Shown here one piece after another: positions 35,803 through 44,007 of a stretch of 64,000 bases of DNA; within the stretch, counting starts at the first letter, position 1, and each line of letters begins with the position of its first letter. Below the pieces are notes generated by a model. The model was not told where the DNA came from, made no database searches, and saw only the letters and a list, made by a program, of their open reading frames with translations. Source of the DNA: Acidobacteriota bacterium (GTDB lineage Bacteria > Acidobacteriota > Thermoanaerobaculia > Multivoradales > Multivoraceae). The DNA lies in NCBI GenBank assembly GCA_029263415.1, contig JAJCXN010000044.1, positions 124,001 through 188,000 of the forward strand. Direction: 5' to 3'. The translations under genes and the position numbers were made by a program.

Positions 35803-36726
35803 CTACGGAATCCCGTACCGCCTGCGCTTATCCCACAACGTCTTCCGCGACACCCCCAACAACTCCGCCGCCCTCCCTTGGTGCCCTCCCGTGAACCGCA
35901 ACGCCCCCACGATCGCCTCAGCCTCCAACTCCGCAATCGACCGCGGACGCTCTTGTTCTAAGACTCTCGGCTTCTGCGTGACCAGCTCCCCGTTCTCGTG
36001 CATCACCACCGCGCGCTCCAAGGTGTTGCCCAACTCTCGCAGGTTGCCGGGCCAGCTGTGCGCCAGCATCCACTCCCTCGATCCTTGGCTCAGCACCAGG
36101 TTCGTCTTGGCGTAGCGAACGCACGCATCGCGGAGCATCGCGTCGATCAACGGTCCGATGTCACCGCGACGCACACGTAAGCTCGGCAGAGCGAACGACA
36201 GCACTTCTAGTCGATAGTAGAGATCTTCTCTGAACGATCCGTTTCGCAAACGCTCAGCAAGCTCATTGGAAGCGATCGAAAGAAACCGTACTTGCGCATC
36301 GCGCTCCTTGCCTCCGAGCGGAGCAAAACGGTTCTCGGCCAACAACCGCAGGAGTTTCGGCTGCAGCTGCGCCGGTATCTCCTCGATTCGGTCGAGCAGC
36401 AGGGTTCCGCCATGCGCTCGTGCCACTAGCCCCTGGCGCGACGACTCAGCACCGGTGAACGCTCCTCGCGAATAGCCAAACAGCTCGCCTTCAAACAGCG
36501 AAGCCGGGATCAGACCAACGTCCGCCTCAACCAGAGAGGTCTGTGCACTCGCGTGACTGAGCGCTCGGGCCAAGGTGGTCCGTCCGGTGCCCGCTTCACC
36601 GCGCAGAAGAATCGGGGCCGAACTGCGAGCCGCCCGTACCAGTTGGGCGCGCATGGGCCGCAACGATGGCTGCGTCTCGAGAAAGACGTCAAGAGCGCTT
36701 AGATCTTGATCGGCTGCCTCCGTCAT
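35803..36726 (-). CDS. Sigma-54-activator-like AAA protein with Fis-type helix-turn-helix and altered Walker motifs
   Basis: A 307-residue protein with the AAA domain of bacterial enhancer-binding proteins and a C-terminal Fis-like DNA-binding helix (GGHQGRAAELLGVSRKTLWDKRRRYG). The sigma-54-contacting loop GAFTGA (88-93) is intact inside LFGYSRGAFTGAESS, and the arginine-finger region REDLYYRLEVL is kept. Two catalytic positions differ: Walker A is GEAGTGRT with Arg 49 in place of Lys, and Walker B is LLLDRIEE with Arg 113 where Glu is expected. There is no N-terminal receiver or sensory domain. It begins 34 bases after the NadD-RsfS gene. ATPase activity is doubtful. Confidence 0.88.
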   Translation of the reverse strand: MTEAADQDLSALDVFLETQPSLRPMRAQLVRAARSSAPILLRGEAGTGRTTLARALSHASAQTSLVEADVGLIPASLFEGELFGYSRGAFTGAESSRQGLVARAHGGTLLLDRIEEIPAQLQPKLLRLLAENRFAPLGGKERDAQVRFLSIASNELAERLRNGSFREDLYYRLEVLSFALPSLRVRRGDIGPLIDAMLRDACVRYAKTNLVLSQGSREWMLAHSWPGNLRELGNTLERAVVMHENGELVTQKPRVLEQERPRSIAELEAEAIVGALRFTGGHQGRAAELLGVSRKTLWDKRRRYGIP

Positions 36727-36759
36727 CCGCAGCCCTCCCTGCTGAGTCCGAATCGTTGC

Positions 36760-38049
36760 CTATTGAGCCTGAGGCGCGGCGCCGGACTCGGCTCCGTTGT
36801 CTAGGCTTGCTTCATCCAGGTTTGCTGCGTCCGGGTTGGCTGCGTCCGGGTTGGCTGCGCCACCAGTAGGAGCGTCAGGCCTCGGCGGCTCCTCAGCGTA
36901 CAGCGATCTCGGCACTCGCGGGGCATCGTCCCACAGCCGCTCTAGACGATAGAAGTCTCGTGTTTGAGGATCGAAGACGTGCACAATCAAGTGCCCATAG
37001 TCCACCAGAATCCAGTTCCCACGACGCTCGCCTTCTACATGAAGCGCGCGTTCCCCAACGTCACGAAGGGCCCGTTGAATCCCCTTGGAGATCGCATCGA
37101 CTTGACGATCACTATTGCCGCTACAAACGATGAAGTAGTCAGCGAAACCACAGACTTCACCCACCTGCAGCACCCGAAGGTCGACCGCTTGTTTGTCCAG
37201 CGCGGTTCGCGCCGCTAGAGCAACTTCAGGGGGTAGAGGAGCAAGAGTGGGTTTAGCCTCTTCCTTTCGGACGCTTTCAGTATCGGTGCGGTCGGCGGCA
37301 GCTGGCGTGGTGTTCAACGTTGATTCACTCGTGGTTTGGACTGCCGCAGTTCCGCAAGAGGCAGTCTGGACTGCCGCAGGTCCGTACAGGGCATGTGTTT
37401 CGATAAAGCTTAGCACCGGCGCTGACACCCACTCGGGTGGCACCGGTTCGCCCGCGGCCAGGCGACGGCGAATCTCGGTGGACGAGATATCGCAGTTGGG
37501 CTCGGTCAGAAGAAGATGTTGGCGTTCGGGATGTTGAGTCAGCACCGCTTGAACCGCGCGTGGTAGAGCCTCCTGTTCCAGCGACCATCCGGGTCGAGCC
37601 AGCACAGCGATGTCCCAACCTGCAACGATCGCCTCCCACTCCTTCCACTTGGCAAGGTCCTGGTAGGAATCTGCCCCGATGATCAACACGAACTCAACCA
37701 GCGGCGATTCGACACTCAGCGCGCGCAAGGTATCCACCGTGAACACACGCTCATCCGTGATCTCGTCATCGAGCACCAGCAATCCCTCGATCTCGGCAAC
37801 TGCCAACTGCGCCATTTCCAAGCGCAGTGGCGCATCAGCCTGGCGCACGCCGTCCTTGTGCGGCGGAAACGCGGTCGGCAACAACACAACTTGATCGAGC
37901 CTGGCGACCTCGAGCGCGGCCATCGCGGGTTCAATGTGACCGACGTGAATCGGGTCGAACGAGCCTCCATAGACGCCAACGCGTGCGCCTGCCGGAAACT
38001 CCGGGCGCATCAGACGGACCTGCGGCTCTGATCTGTTGTCAGCTGACAC
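36760..38049 (-). CDS. NadD-RsfS fusion: nicotinate-nucleotide adenylyltransferase plus ribosomal silencing factor
   Basis: A 429-residue two-domain protein. Residues 20-225 are NadD, with GGSFDPIHVGH (28-38), LPTAFPPHKDG and the C-terminal ISSTEIRRRLAAGEPV; this enzyme forms nicotinate adenine dinucleotide. After a linker of about 45 residues containing an imperfect repeat (AAVQT...), residues about 270-385 form RsfS, with DYFIVCSGNSDRQVDAI and WILVDYGHLIVHVF, which binds L14 and blocks subunit joining. A C-terminal low-complexity tail has NPDAA repeats. nadD and rsfS are often neighbours; here they are one continuous frame with no stop or frameshift. It follows obg by three bases. Confidence 0.93.
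   Translation of the reverse strand: MSADNRSEPQVRLMRPEFPAGARVGVYGGSFDPIHVGHIEPAMAALEVARLDQVVLLPTAFPPHKDGVRQADAPLRLEMAQLAVAEIEGLLVLDDEITDERVFTVDTLRALSVESPLVEFVLIIGADSYQDLAKWKEWEAIVAGWDIAVLARPGWSLEQEALPRAVQAVLTQHPERQHLLLTEPNCDISSTEIRRRLAAGEPVPPEWVSAPVLSFIETHALYGPAAVQTASCGTAAVQTTSESTLNTTPAAADRTDTESVRKEEAKPTLAPLPPEVALAARTALDKQAVDLRVLQVGEVCGFADYFIVCSGNSDRQVDAISKGIQRALRDVGERALHVEGERRGNWILVDYGHLIVHVFDPQTRDFYRLERLWDDAPRVPRSLYAEEPPRPDAPTGGAANPDAANPDAANLDEASLDNGAESGAAPQAQ
36809..36858. repeat. 15-base tandem repeat in the 3' end of the nadD-rsfS gene
   Basis: Three copies (two identical) of GCTGCGTCCGGGTTG and a fourth partial, encoding NPDAA repeats in the C-terminal tail of the fusion protein. In frame, as the unit is a multiple of three. 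Confidence 0.9.
37337..37396. repeat. 30-base imperfect direct repeat in the NadD-RsfS linker
   Basis: Two copies beginning TGGACTGCCGCAG, period 30, encoding two versions of an AAVQT-containing decapeptide between the NadD and RsfS domains. Suggests the linker grew by duplication. Confidence 0.8.
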
Positions 38050-38052
38050 GGT

Positions 38053-39201
38053 CTACTCGTCGGGCAATTCGATGTCGTCGAGGGTGAGCCGTCGGATCGG
38101 TTTCTCTACGGTTGCGGCCTCTGGCTGTTCGGGCTCGGAGCCTGAACTCCCCGACTCCGCGGACCTCGACGAGGGTTTGTTGATCAACGGAAAAGCTGGT
38201 GTCTCTTCGAGCAGGTGCCCTAGCTTGGCAACCATCGGATCAGTGCCTTCGTGGGTTACCGAGCTGATCTCGAAGTACGGCAATCCTCGTTGTCCCGCAG
38301 CCTCTTTGAGAGCTTTGGAGCGCTCGTCGTCGCGCACGTCGATCTTGGTTCCTACAATCACCCGGGGACGCTGTAGGAGACTCTCATCGAACGTCTCGAG
38401 TTCTCGTTCGATCACATCGAGCTCGACATCCGCAGGCGCTTCGCCCATGGAGAGATCCACCAGGTGCACCAGAACGCGGCAGCGCTCAACGTGGCGTAGA
38501 AACCGATGGCCCAAACCCGCGCCTTGCGACGCGCCCGCGATCAGTCCCGGCAGATCAGCAACCACAAAAGGCTCTTCCAAAACACCGCGAGCGACCACCC
38601 CAAGCTGGGGCACAAGAGTGGTGAACGGATAGTCCGCGATCTTTGGCGTAGCCGCGGTGATCGAACTGATCATGGTTGACTTGCCCGCATTGGGCAAACC
38701 GACCACACCAACATCAGCCAACAACTTCAACTCGCACCGGATCCAGCGCTCTTCGCCCTCTTCGCCGGGTTGGGCGAACCGTGGCGCTTGGCGGGTGGGT
38801 GTTGCAAAGCGTGCGTTGCCACGGCCGCCCTGCCCACCGCGGGCAACGTACAAACGAGCATCCGCGACCGTGACCTCACCCAGCATCTCGGAGTTGTTCT
38901 CGTCGTCCGCAAAGACAACGGTACCGAGCGGCACCTTGATCACAAGATCTTCGCCACTACGACCAGTGCGCAGCGAGCCCTCGCCGTGCATTCCGCGTTC
39001 GGCACGCAATAGGGTGCGATGCCTCAGGTGATAGAGCGTGTTGGTGTTCTGGGAACCCACAAACACGACAGAGCCACCCGCGCCGCCGTCGCCGCCAGCT
39101 GGGCCGCCCCGTGGAACGAACTTCTCGCGCCGAAAAGCAACTGAACCGCTACCGCCATGCCCGGCCTCTGCTCGCACACGAACTTCGTCGATGAACTGGA
39201 T
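38053..39201 (-). CDS. obgE: GTPase Obg, with ATC at the expected start codon
   Basis: Ribosome-associated GTPase for 50S assembly. The Obg fold is clear: FRREKFVPRGGPAGGDGGAGG, then the G domain with GLPNAGKSTMIS (G1), DLPGLIAGASQGAGLG (G3) and GTKIDV (G4), then a short charged tail. The conserved family start is M-(Q)FIDEV; the codons here read ATC CAG TTC ATC GAC GAA GTT, so conservation runs to an ATC at 39201. No in-frame ATG, GTG or TTG lies between the upstream stop (39253-39255) and this point. Options are an ATC start (382 residues), a CTG five codons upstream (39216), or a GTG at 39177 that removes eight conserved residues. It follows rpmA after about 420 bases. Confidence 0.9.
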   Translation of the reverse strand: MQFIDEVRVRAEAGHGGSGSVAFRREKFVPRGGPAGGDGGAGGSVVFVGSQNTNTLYHLRHRTLLRAERGMHGEGSLRTGRSGEDLVIKVPLGTVVFADDENNSEMLGEVTVADARLYVARGGQGGRGNARFATPTRQAPRFAQPGEEGEERWIRCELKLLADVGVVGLPNAGKSTMISSITAATPKIADYPFTTLVPQLGVVARGVLEEPFVVADLPGLIAGASQGAGLGHRFLRHVERCRVLVHLVDLSMGEAPADVELDVIERELETFDESLLQRPRVIVGTKIDVRDDERSKALKEAAGQRGLPYFEISSVTHEGTDPMVAKLGHLLEETPAFPLINKPSSRSAESGSSGSEPEQPEAATVEKPIRRLTLDDIELPDE

Positions 39202-39622
39202 TGTGGAACCCCGCAGTAAACCACGGCTCGATCCCCTCGGAGGCGGCTCGCCTCAAGCGCCTGAAGCGCCTCGCGAGTCTCCTGAGGGGAAAGCTAACGT
39301 GGACCAAAAAGAAGTCGATCCGCCACCTTGGACACGCCGGTCCGACCATGGCATTGATGTCGCACCATCACGTGGTAATTCACGGGGGCAACCAATGCAT
39401 GCTAACCCGGCGCCGAGGGCTCAGACCGTGCTGAACGAGCGAAGCACACCGCCGGGGTTCGGTCGCGAGACTCAAACCGGCCAAACTGGTGCCTGCGGTC
39501 ATCCAACCAGCACGTCGCTGCCCAGTTGCCTAGTTGCCCAGTTGCCCAGTCCGATTGCCCATCCGACTATCCGGCCCTTGAACCACTCAGACCGTACTAG
39601 CCTGCGGGATCAGTCCGCGGGA
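39202..39622. other. Gap between rpmA and obg, with an 8-base tandem repeat
   Basis: Unusually long for the rpmA-obg junction; no gene is visible. It contains four copies of TTGCCCAG-like units (39518-39549) and a perfect hairpin GAGGCG-GCT-CGCCTC (39239-39253) about 40 bases upstream of the obg start on the minus strand. It may hold a separate obg promoter or a processing site. Confidence 0.5.
39518..39549. repeat. 8-base tandem repeat, four copies
   Basis: CTGCCCAG, TTGCCTAG, TTGCCCAG, TTGCCCAG in the rpmA-obg gap. Not coding. Confidence 0.85.
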
Positions 39623-39880
39623 CTAATCTGCAGGAACGACGCTAACGAACTTGCCGCGCCGACCGCGATCGCGGAACAGCACCGTGCCCGCGGCGCGCGC
39701 GTACAGGGTGTCGTCCCCGCCACGGCCAACGTTCTCACCAGGGAAGAACTTGGTGCCGCGTTGACGCACGATGATGGTGCCACCGGTGACAACCTCGCCA
39801 CCATAGGCCTTGACGCCTAGGTATTGGGGGTTGGAGTCGCGACCGTTCCGAGTAGAGCCTTGACCTTTTTTATGAGCCAT
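39623..39880 (-). CDS. rpmA: Large ribosomal subunit protein bL27
   Basis: An 85-residue ribosomal protein of the 50S subunit near the peptidyl transferase centre. It begins [16 protein letters not shown] and contains [23 protein letters not shown] and [15 protein letters not shown], all highly conserved in bL27. No N-terminal cleavable extension of the Firmicutes type is present. It lies 44 bases after rplU. Confidence 0.97.
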   Translation of the reverse strand: MAHKKGQGSTRNGRDSNPQYLGVKAYGGEVVTGGTIIVRQRGTKFFPGENVGRGGDDTLYARAAGTVLFRDRGRRGKFVSVVPAD

Positions 39881-39924
39881 GAGATTGAGTTCCCTTGAAA
39901 GCCTATTGCTGAGGCGGACGGTGC

Positions 39925-40236
39925 CTAAGCGGAGATGGATTCGATCCTGATCCGTTGCAGATTCTGGCGATGACCTTGGGTGCGCTTGTAACCCTTGCGA
40001 CGCTTCTTCTTGAAGACCTTGATCTTCGCGGCGCGCACATTGGCAACGAGCGACCCAGAGACCGAAGCGCCTTCGAGCAGAGGAGTGCCGACCTTGAGGT
40101 CGTCGCCTTCGCCAACCAAGAGCACCTTGTCGAATGCCACGGAATCCGCGTCGGCATCAGCGAAGATCTCGACGTCGATAACGTCGCCTTGCTGCACGCG
40201 GTACTGTTTTCCACCGGTTTCGATGACAGCGAACAT
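39925..40236 (-). CDS. rplU: Large ribosomal subunit protein bL21
   Basis: A 103-residue 50S protein that binds 23S rRNA. The sequence from this [21 protein letters not shown], is the conserved bL21 start; [19 protein letters not shown] is the conserved basic C-terminal segment. AGGAG lies eight bases upstream (40245-40249 region) and confirms the start against the longer open frame. It is the first gene of rplU-rpmA-obg-nadD/rsfS. Confidence 0.97.
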   Translation of the reverse strand: MFAVIETGGKQYRVQQGDVIDVEIFADADADSVAFDKVLLVGEGDDLKVGTPLLEGASVSGSLVANVRAAKIKVFKKKRRKGYKRTQGHRQNLQRIRIESISA

Positions 40237-40640
40237 GAGTTTGACTCCTACGCTCGACTCCCTAAGGAGGCCGAACGATCCGTATAAAAGCTGGTGTTTC
40301 TGAAGTTCGAGAGCCGACATCCAAAGGCCGCGCGTGGTCTAGAGGCGCACAGAACGCGGCACAATGGCCAAGCGTACAAACGCTTCTCGTAAGACAACTG
40401 TAAGAGGCAGAGCGCTTCAGAAGTTCGGGCTGTGCCACAGCTGTTCGGCGGCAACGCGGCACTCTGCAATGGATGCAGCGTCTCCGCAGTCGGCGAGCGC
40501 GAAATCGTAACACGGGGCTAGAGGTACCGGCAAGGCTAGGGCGTTCCGAAATTGCGGTCGTCCTGCATCGGCAAGATGGCGGGTCGGCGCCAGCCGGAAT
40601 GGCGCTAACCTATAGCTCATCATGTGTCAGGACCCAACCT
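40237..40640. other. Divergent region between rplU and the zinc-ribbon gene
   Basis: About 400 bases without a supported gene. On the minus strand a TTATAC-like -10 element (around 40290-40296) and the rplU ribosome binding site are visible, so the rplU operon promoter probably lies here. CTCC-TTA-GGGAG forms a small inverted repeat in the rplU leader at about 40257-40267. Confidence 0.4.
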
Positions 40641-40844
40641 ATGGCTAATGTCGGCCGCGTTACGTCAATTCCCGAGTTCTTGGTGTGCCTCGAGTGCGAA
40701 AGCCCCTGCTACAACTTCGAGTGGCGGCTAGGAACGATCAAAGAGATCCTCTGCCTGATCTGCGGCAACGAGGAGCCGGATGACTTCGCGCGTCAAGAGG
40801 ACATCGAAGCGATCGAGAGTCACTGGGAAAGCCACCGGAAGTAG
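40641..40844 (+). CDS. Small zinc-ribbon protein
   Basis: A 67-residue protein with two CxxC pairs, CLEC and CLIC, 23 residues apart, the geometry of a zinc ribbon, followed by an acidic helix (EEPDDFARQEDIEAIESHWESH). The open frame starts earlier (40473) but the upstream part is Arg-rich with no pattern; the chosen ATG begins MANVGRVTSIPEF directly before the ribbon. Role unknown. It converges with the histidine kinase gene. Confidence 0.65.
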   Translation: MANVGRVTSIPEFLVCLECESPCYNFEWRLGTIKEILCLICGNEEPDDFARQEDIEAIESHWESHRK

Positions 40845-40881
40845 GTGTTTCGAGCCCGCGCGGACCCGTCTAGGCTCGATC

Positions 40882-42279
40882 TCAGTCCCGGCCGAATCTG
40901 CTTTGTCCGGGCTTGGGCGCATCGTCTGTCAGGCGCGAACGATTCATCAGCTTCTGCACCCCGCTGCTCGGGACGTAGGCGGGCAGCTCGACCGTCACAG
41001 TGGTTCCAACTCCGAGTTCGCTATCGAGGTTCAGACCACCTCCGTGGCTGCGAACGACGCGCTCGACGATCGCAAGCCCAAGACCGGTCCCGCCCTTACG
41101 CCTGGAGTAGAAGATTTGGGTGGCTTGCTCGAGGTCTTCCTCGCTCATTCCCCGGCCGTTGTCGAGCACCTTGATCCGCACCGCATCTTCGTCGTGCTCA
41201 ATCACAAACTCAATCCACGCAGGCCGCTGCAGGCGCTCGGTCGCGTATGTGGCGTTCTGGGTCAGGTTCAACAGCATCTGGTGAATCTGATCGGGATCAA
41301 CAAAGACATCGGCACCCTCGCTTTGATCCTCGATCCGCACCTCCACGCCACTCGCCTCGAGGCCCCCGCCGACCACGTCGACCACGCGTTTCACTAGGTC
41401 GACCGCCTTTTGATGTTCCATCGCCATCGGGCGCGGACGCGCATAACTCAAGAACTCGGTGACCAGCCCCTCGAGCCGATCGATCTCCGCGCTGGTGATC
41501 TCGAGTAGCCTGCGACCCGAGCCCTGAGGGTTCACCCGCGCGATCTCTTCGTCGAGCATCTGCATGTTGAGGCTCAACGAGTTGAGCGGACTGCGAATCT
41601 CGTGCGCAAGACCCGCAGCGAGCGTGCCGATGTAGGCCATCCGTTCGGTGTGAGCCACCTGTTCCAATTCTTCGCGACTGGCGGCGAAGTTGCGCCACAC
41701 GATCCAGGAAGCGATTCCAAACAAGGCCAGGATGAACGCCAACATCGACGTGGCCCTGCCCACCACAGACGTGCGCACTGCTGCTACCAGACGCGGCCCC
41801 TCTCGCGGATCCAAGTGCGCAGCGAGACTGCCCAATTCGCCCACTGCCACCCGCACAACGTTCTGCTCCAGAAGATCCGAGACCTCGACCTCGTCTAGGT
41901 CGGGTTGCTGCCAACCGCTAGGCGCCGTGTAAATCTTGAAGCCATCCGCGTCGAACACTTCCACCGCTTGCACCGCTTGATGCTCCAACAACACCGTTTC
42001 AAGCACCGGCAGGACCGTGCGCGACGTGGTCAAGGTCAAGAGCAGCCCCCTCTTGGGATTCTTGGCGACCTCCTCTTCGATGTAGTTCGCGACCCTTTGC
42101 GCTTTGCGGGTGACGTCTTGATCGAGCGCGACCAAGTCGCGCTCTGCGAGTGAGCGATAGAGCAACCAACCGAACACCGCCATCACCAGCAAGACAAGGC
42201 CCGCGAAGATCACTAGGGCATAGAGCTGACGGCGCGAGCGCAGCATGCCTTCGCGTGGTAGGTGTGCGTTGACTTCCAT
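40882..42279 (-). CDS. Sensor histidine kinase, membrane-bound
   Basis: A 465-residue kinase. Residues about 19-42 form the first TM helix, followed by a periplasmic sensor domain of about 140 residues and a second TM helix (TSMLAFILALFGIASWIVW). The cytoplasmic part has the H box LAHEIRSPLNSLSLN with the phospho-accepting His, N box NLTQNATYA, G1 DNGRGMSEED and G2 GGTGLGLAIVERV. No HAMP is obvious. There is no adjacent response regulator, so it is an orphan. The ATG at 42279 precedes the first TM helix at a normal distance; the longer frame upstream is not conserved. Confidence 0.92.
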   Translation of the reverse strand: MEVNAHLPREGMLRSRRQLYALVIFAGLVLLVMAVFGWLLYRSLAERDLVALDQDVTRKAQRVANYIEEEVAKNPKRGLLLTLTTSRTVLPVLETVLLEHQAVQAVEVFDADGFKIYTAPSGWQQPDLDEVEVSDLLEQNVVRVAVGELGSLAAHLDPREGPRLVAAVRTSVVGRATSMLAFILALFGIASWIVWRNFAASREELEQVAHTERMAYIGTLAAGLAHEIRSPLNSLSLNMQMLDEEIARVNPQGSGRRLLEITSAEIDRLEGLVTEFLSYARPRPMAMEHQKAVDLVKRVVDVVGGGLEASGVEVRIEDQSEGADVFVDPDQIHQMLLNLTQNATYATERLQRPAWIEFVIEHDEDAVRIKVLDNGRGMSEEDLEQATQIFYSRRKGGTGLGLAIVERVVRSHGGGLNLDSELGVGTTVTVELPAYVPSSGVQKLMNRSRLTDDAPKPGQSRFGRD

Positions 42280-42394
42280 AGCCTGCGACGATATCCGCTG
42301 AGGACAGGCTCCAGCGTCGTAACGCGGCCGATGCCCCGAACCAGACCCCTTCGTACGGGCGCGGACCTTCCGCTCAGCGATATGCTGAGGCCAC

Positions 42395-43981
42395 ATGAAG
42401 AAGTCAATAACACCGTTCGCCTGCCTGCTCTTACTGGTCCTGGGTGCCTGTACCCGCGAAACCAATCAGACTCCGTCTCGGGACCTGCTGATCGGCACAC
42501 CCACCACCTTCGAGAACGTCAATGAGCTGATCTCGTTGGGCAGCGCTTTCAACGCCACCGTGCTCCGCCAAATGTTCTTGTGGCTGGCCGACGAGTCACT
42601 GGACCCGAACAACGAGGGCCCTACCTTCGCCCCGCGCCTGGCTCGGTCATGGGCGTTCTCAGAAGACCGCACCGAGCTCACCTTCACCTTGCGCGACGAT
42701 GTGCGCTGGAGCGACGGCGTCGCGCTAACCGCTGAAGACGTTCGCTTCACCTGGCAAGCGCAGGTCTCCCCTGAGGTCGCATACCCCTATGCGGACATCA
42801 AAGACAACATCGAAGATGTCGAAGTCTTGTCTCCAACGGAAGTCCGCTTTCACTTCAGCCGCGCCTCGGCGGCCTCGATGGTCAATGCCATCGACGGCGG
42901 CATCCTGCCCAAGCACAAATGGTCGGCATTACCCTTCGACCAATGGCGCGAGCAGCCGCAATGGTTCCAGGAGAACCTGGTGACCAGCGGCGCGTTTCAG
43001 CTCGAAGCGTGGGAACCTCGCCAGCGTCTGGTGCTGAGCGCGAACCCTGACTACTACGAAGCAGATCTCCCTAAGCTCGATCGCGTTGTCTTCGTGAACC
43101 TCGAGGAAACCACGCTGAGACTCAACCAGTTGCTCGCTGGAGAGATCGATGTCCTGTACGGCATCAGTCCCAGTGGCGCGCCCAAGATTGAGGCTGATCC
43201 CAACCTCACTCTGCACACCTATCCGAGTCGGCAGTTCAGCTTCATCTTCTGGAACACCGAACGCCCCGTTTTCGACGACGCACGCACGCGGCGCGCGCTC
43301 GCTCACGGTGTGAATCGTCAACAGATCGTCGACACGCTGTGGGGCGACCTCGCGAATCCCCACGAGAGCCTGATCAGTAGCTGGCACTGGTCTCACACCC
43401 AGCGCGACCCGCTGCCCTACGATCCCGAACGGGCCCGAGCGCTGCTCGATGAGGCCGGCTGGACACGGACTGCAGACGGCACCAGGCAGCGCAACGGACT
43501 CCCGCTACGCTTCGAACTCACCACCAACCCCGGCAACAACGAGCGCTGGGATGCGATGCGCATGATCGCTGATGACTTAGAGGCTTTAGGCGTCACGGTC
43601 GAGAACCGGCGCATCGACTTCCAGCAACTCAACGCGCTCAACGCCAACCATGACTTCGACGCCACCTTGACCGCCTTTTCGATGGATACGTCCTTAGAGC
43701 TCGGCACGTTGCTGCATACCGAATCGATCGACAACGGGTACAACTTCGGCAGCTACTCGAATGCCGAGGCAGACCGGCACATTGAGGCGATCAGAGCCCT
43801 AACGGACATCGCCGACGCCACCGTGCACGTGCAAGCTATCGAAGACATCCTGCGCACCGAGCAGCCGTTCCTGTTCCTTTGGGAACCAATGCAGCTATTG
43901 GCTTCGAGCAACGACGTTGAGGTGATTACCGACCTGGTTGCACCGTTCTCCAACCTCCACCTGTGGTCTCGCACGCAGTAG
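42395..43981 (+). CDS. Peptide ABC transporter substrate-binding lipoprotein (SBP family 5)
   Basis: A 528-residue lipoprotein: signal sequence MKKSITPFACLLLLVLGAC with lipobox LGAC. The mature protein has the family signature region (ARSWAFSEDRTELTFTLRDDVRWSDG), VNRQQIVDTLWGD and the C-terminal EDILRTEQPFLFLWEP. It captures peptides or similar solutes for the two permeases encoded directly downstream. The ATPase subunits are not in the window. Confidence 0.93.
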   Translation: MKKSITPFACLLLLVLGACTRETNQTPSRDLLIGTPTTFENVNELISLGSAFNATVLRQMFLWLADESLDPNNEGPTFAPRLARSWAFSEDRTELTFTLRDDVRWSDGVALTAEDVRFTWQAQVSPEVAYPYADIKDNIEDVEVLSPTEVRFHFSRASAASMVNAIDGGILPKHKWSALPFDQWREQPQWFQENLVTSGAFQLEAWEPRQRLVLSANPDYYEADLPKLDRVVFVNLEETTLRLNQLLAGEIDVLYGISPSGAPKIEADPNLTLHTYPSRQFSFIFWNTERPVFDDARTRRALAHGVNRQQIVDTLWGDLANPHESLISSWHWSHTQRDPLPYDPERARALLDEAGWTRTADGTRQRNGLPLRFELTTNPGNNERWDAMRMIADDLEALGVTVENRRIDFQQLNALNANHDFDATLTAFSMDTSLELGTLLHTESIDNGYNFGSYSNAEADRHIEAIRALTDIADATVHVQAIEDILRTEQPFLFLWEPMQLLASSNDVEVITDLVAPFSNLHLWSRTQ

Positions 43982-44007
43982 CCGTTCGCTACGCTTGAGA
44001 GACTGAC

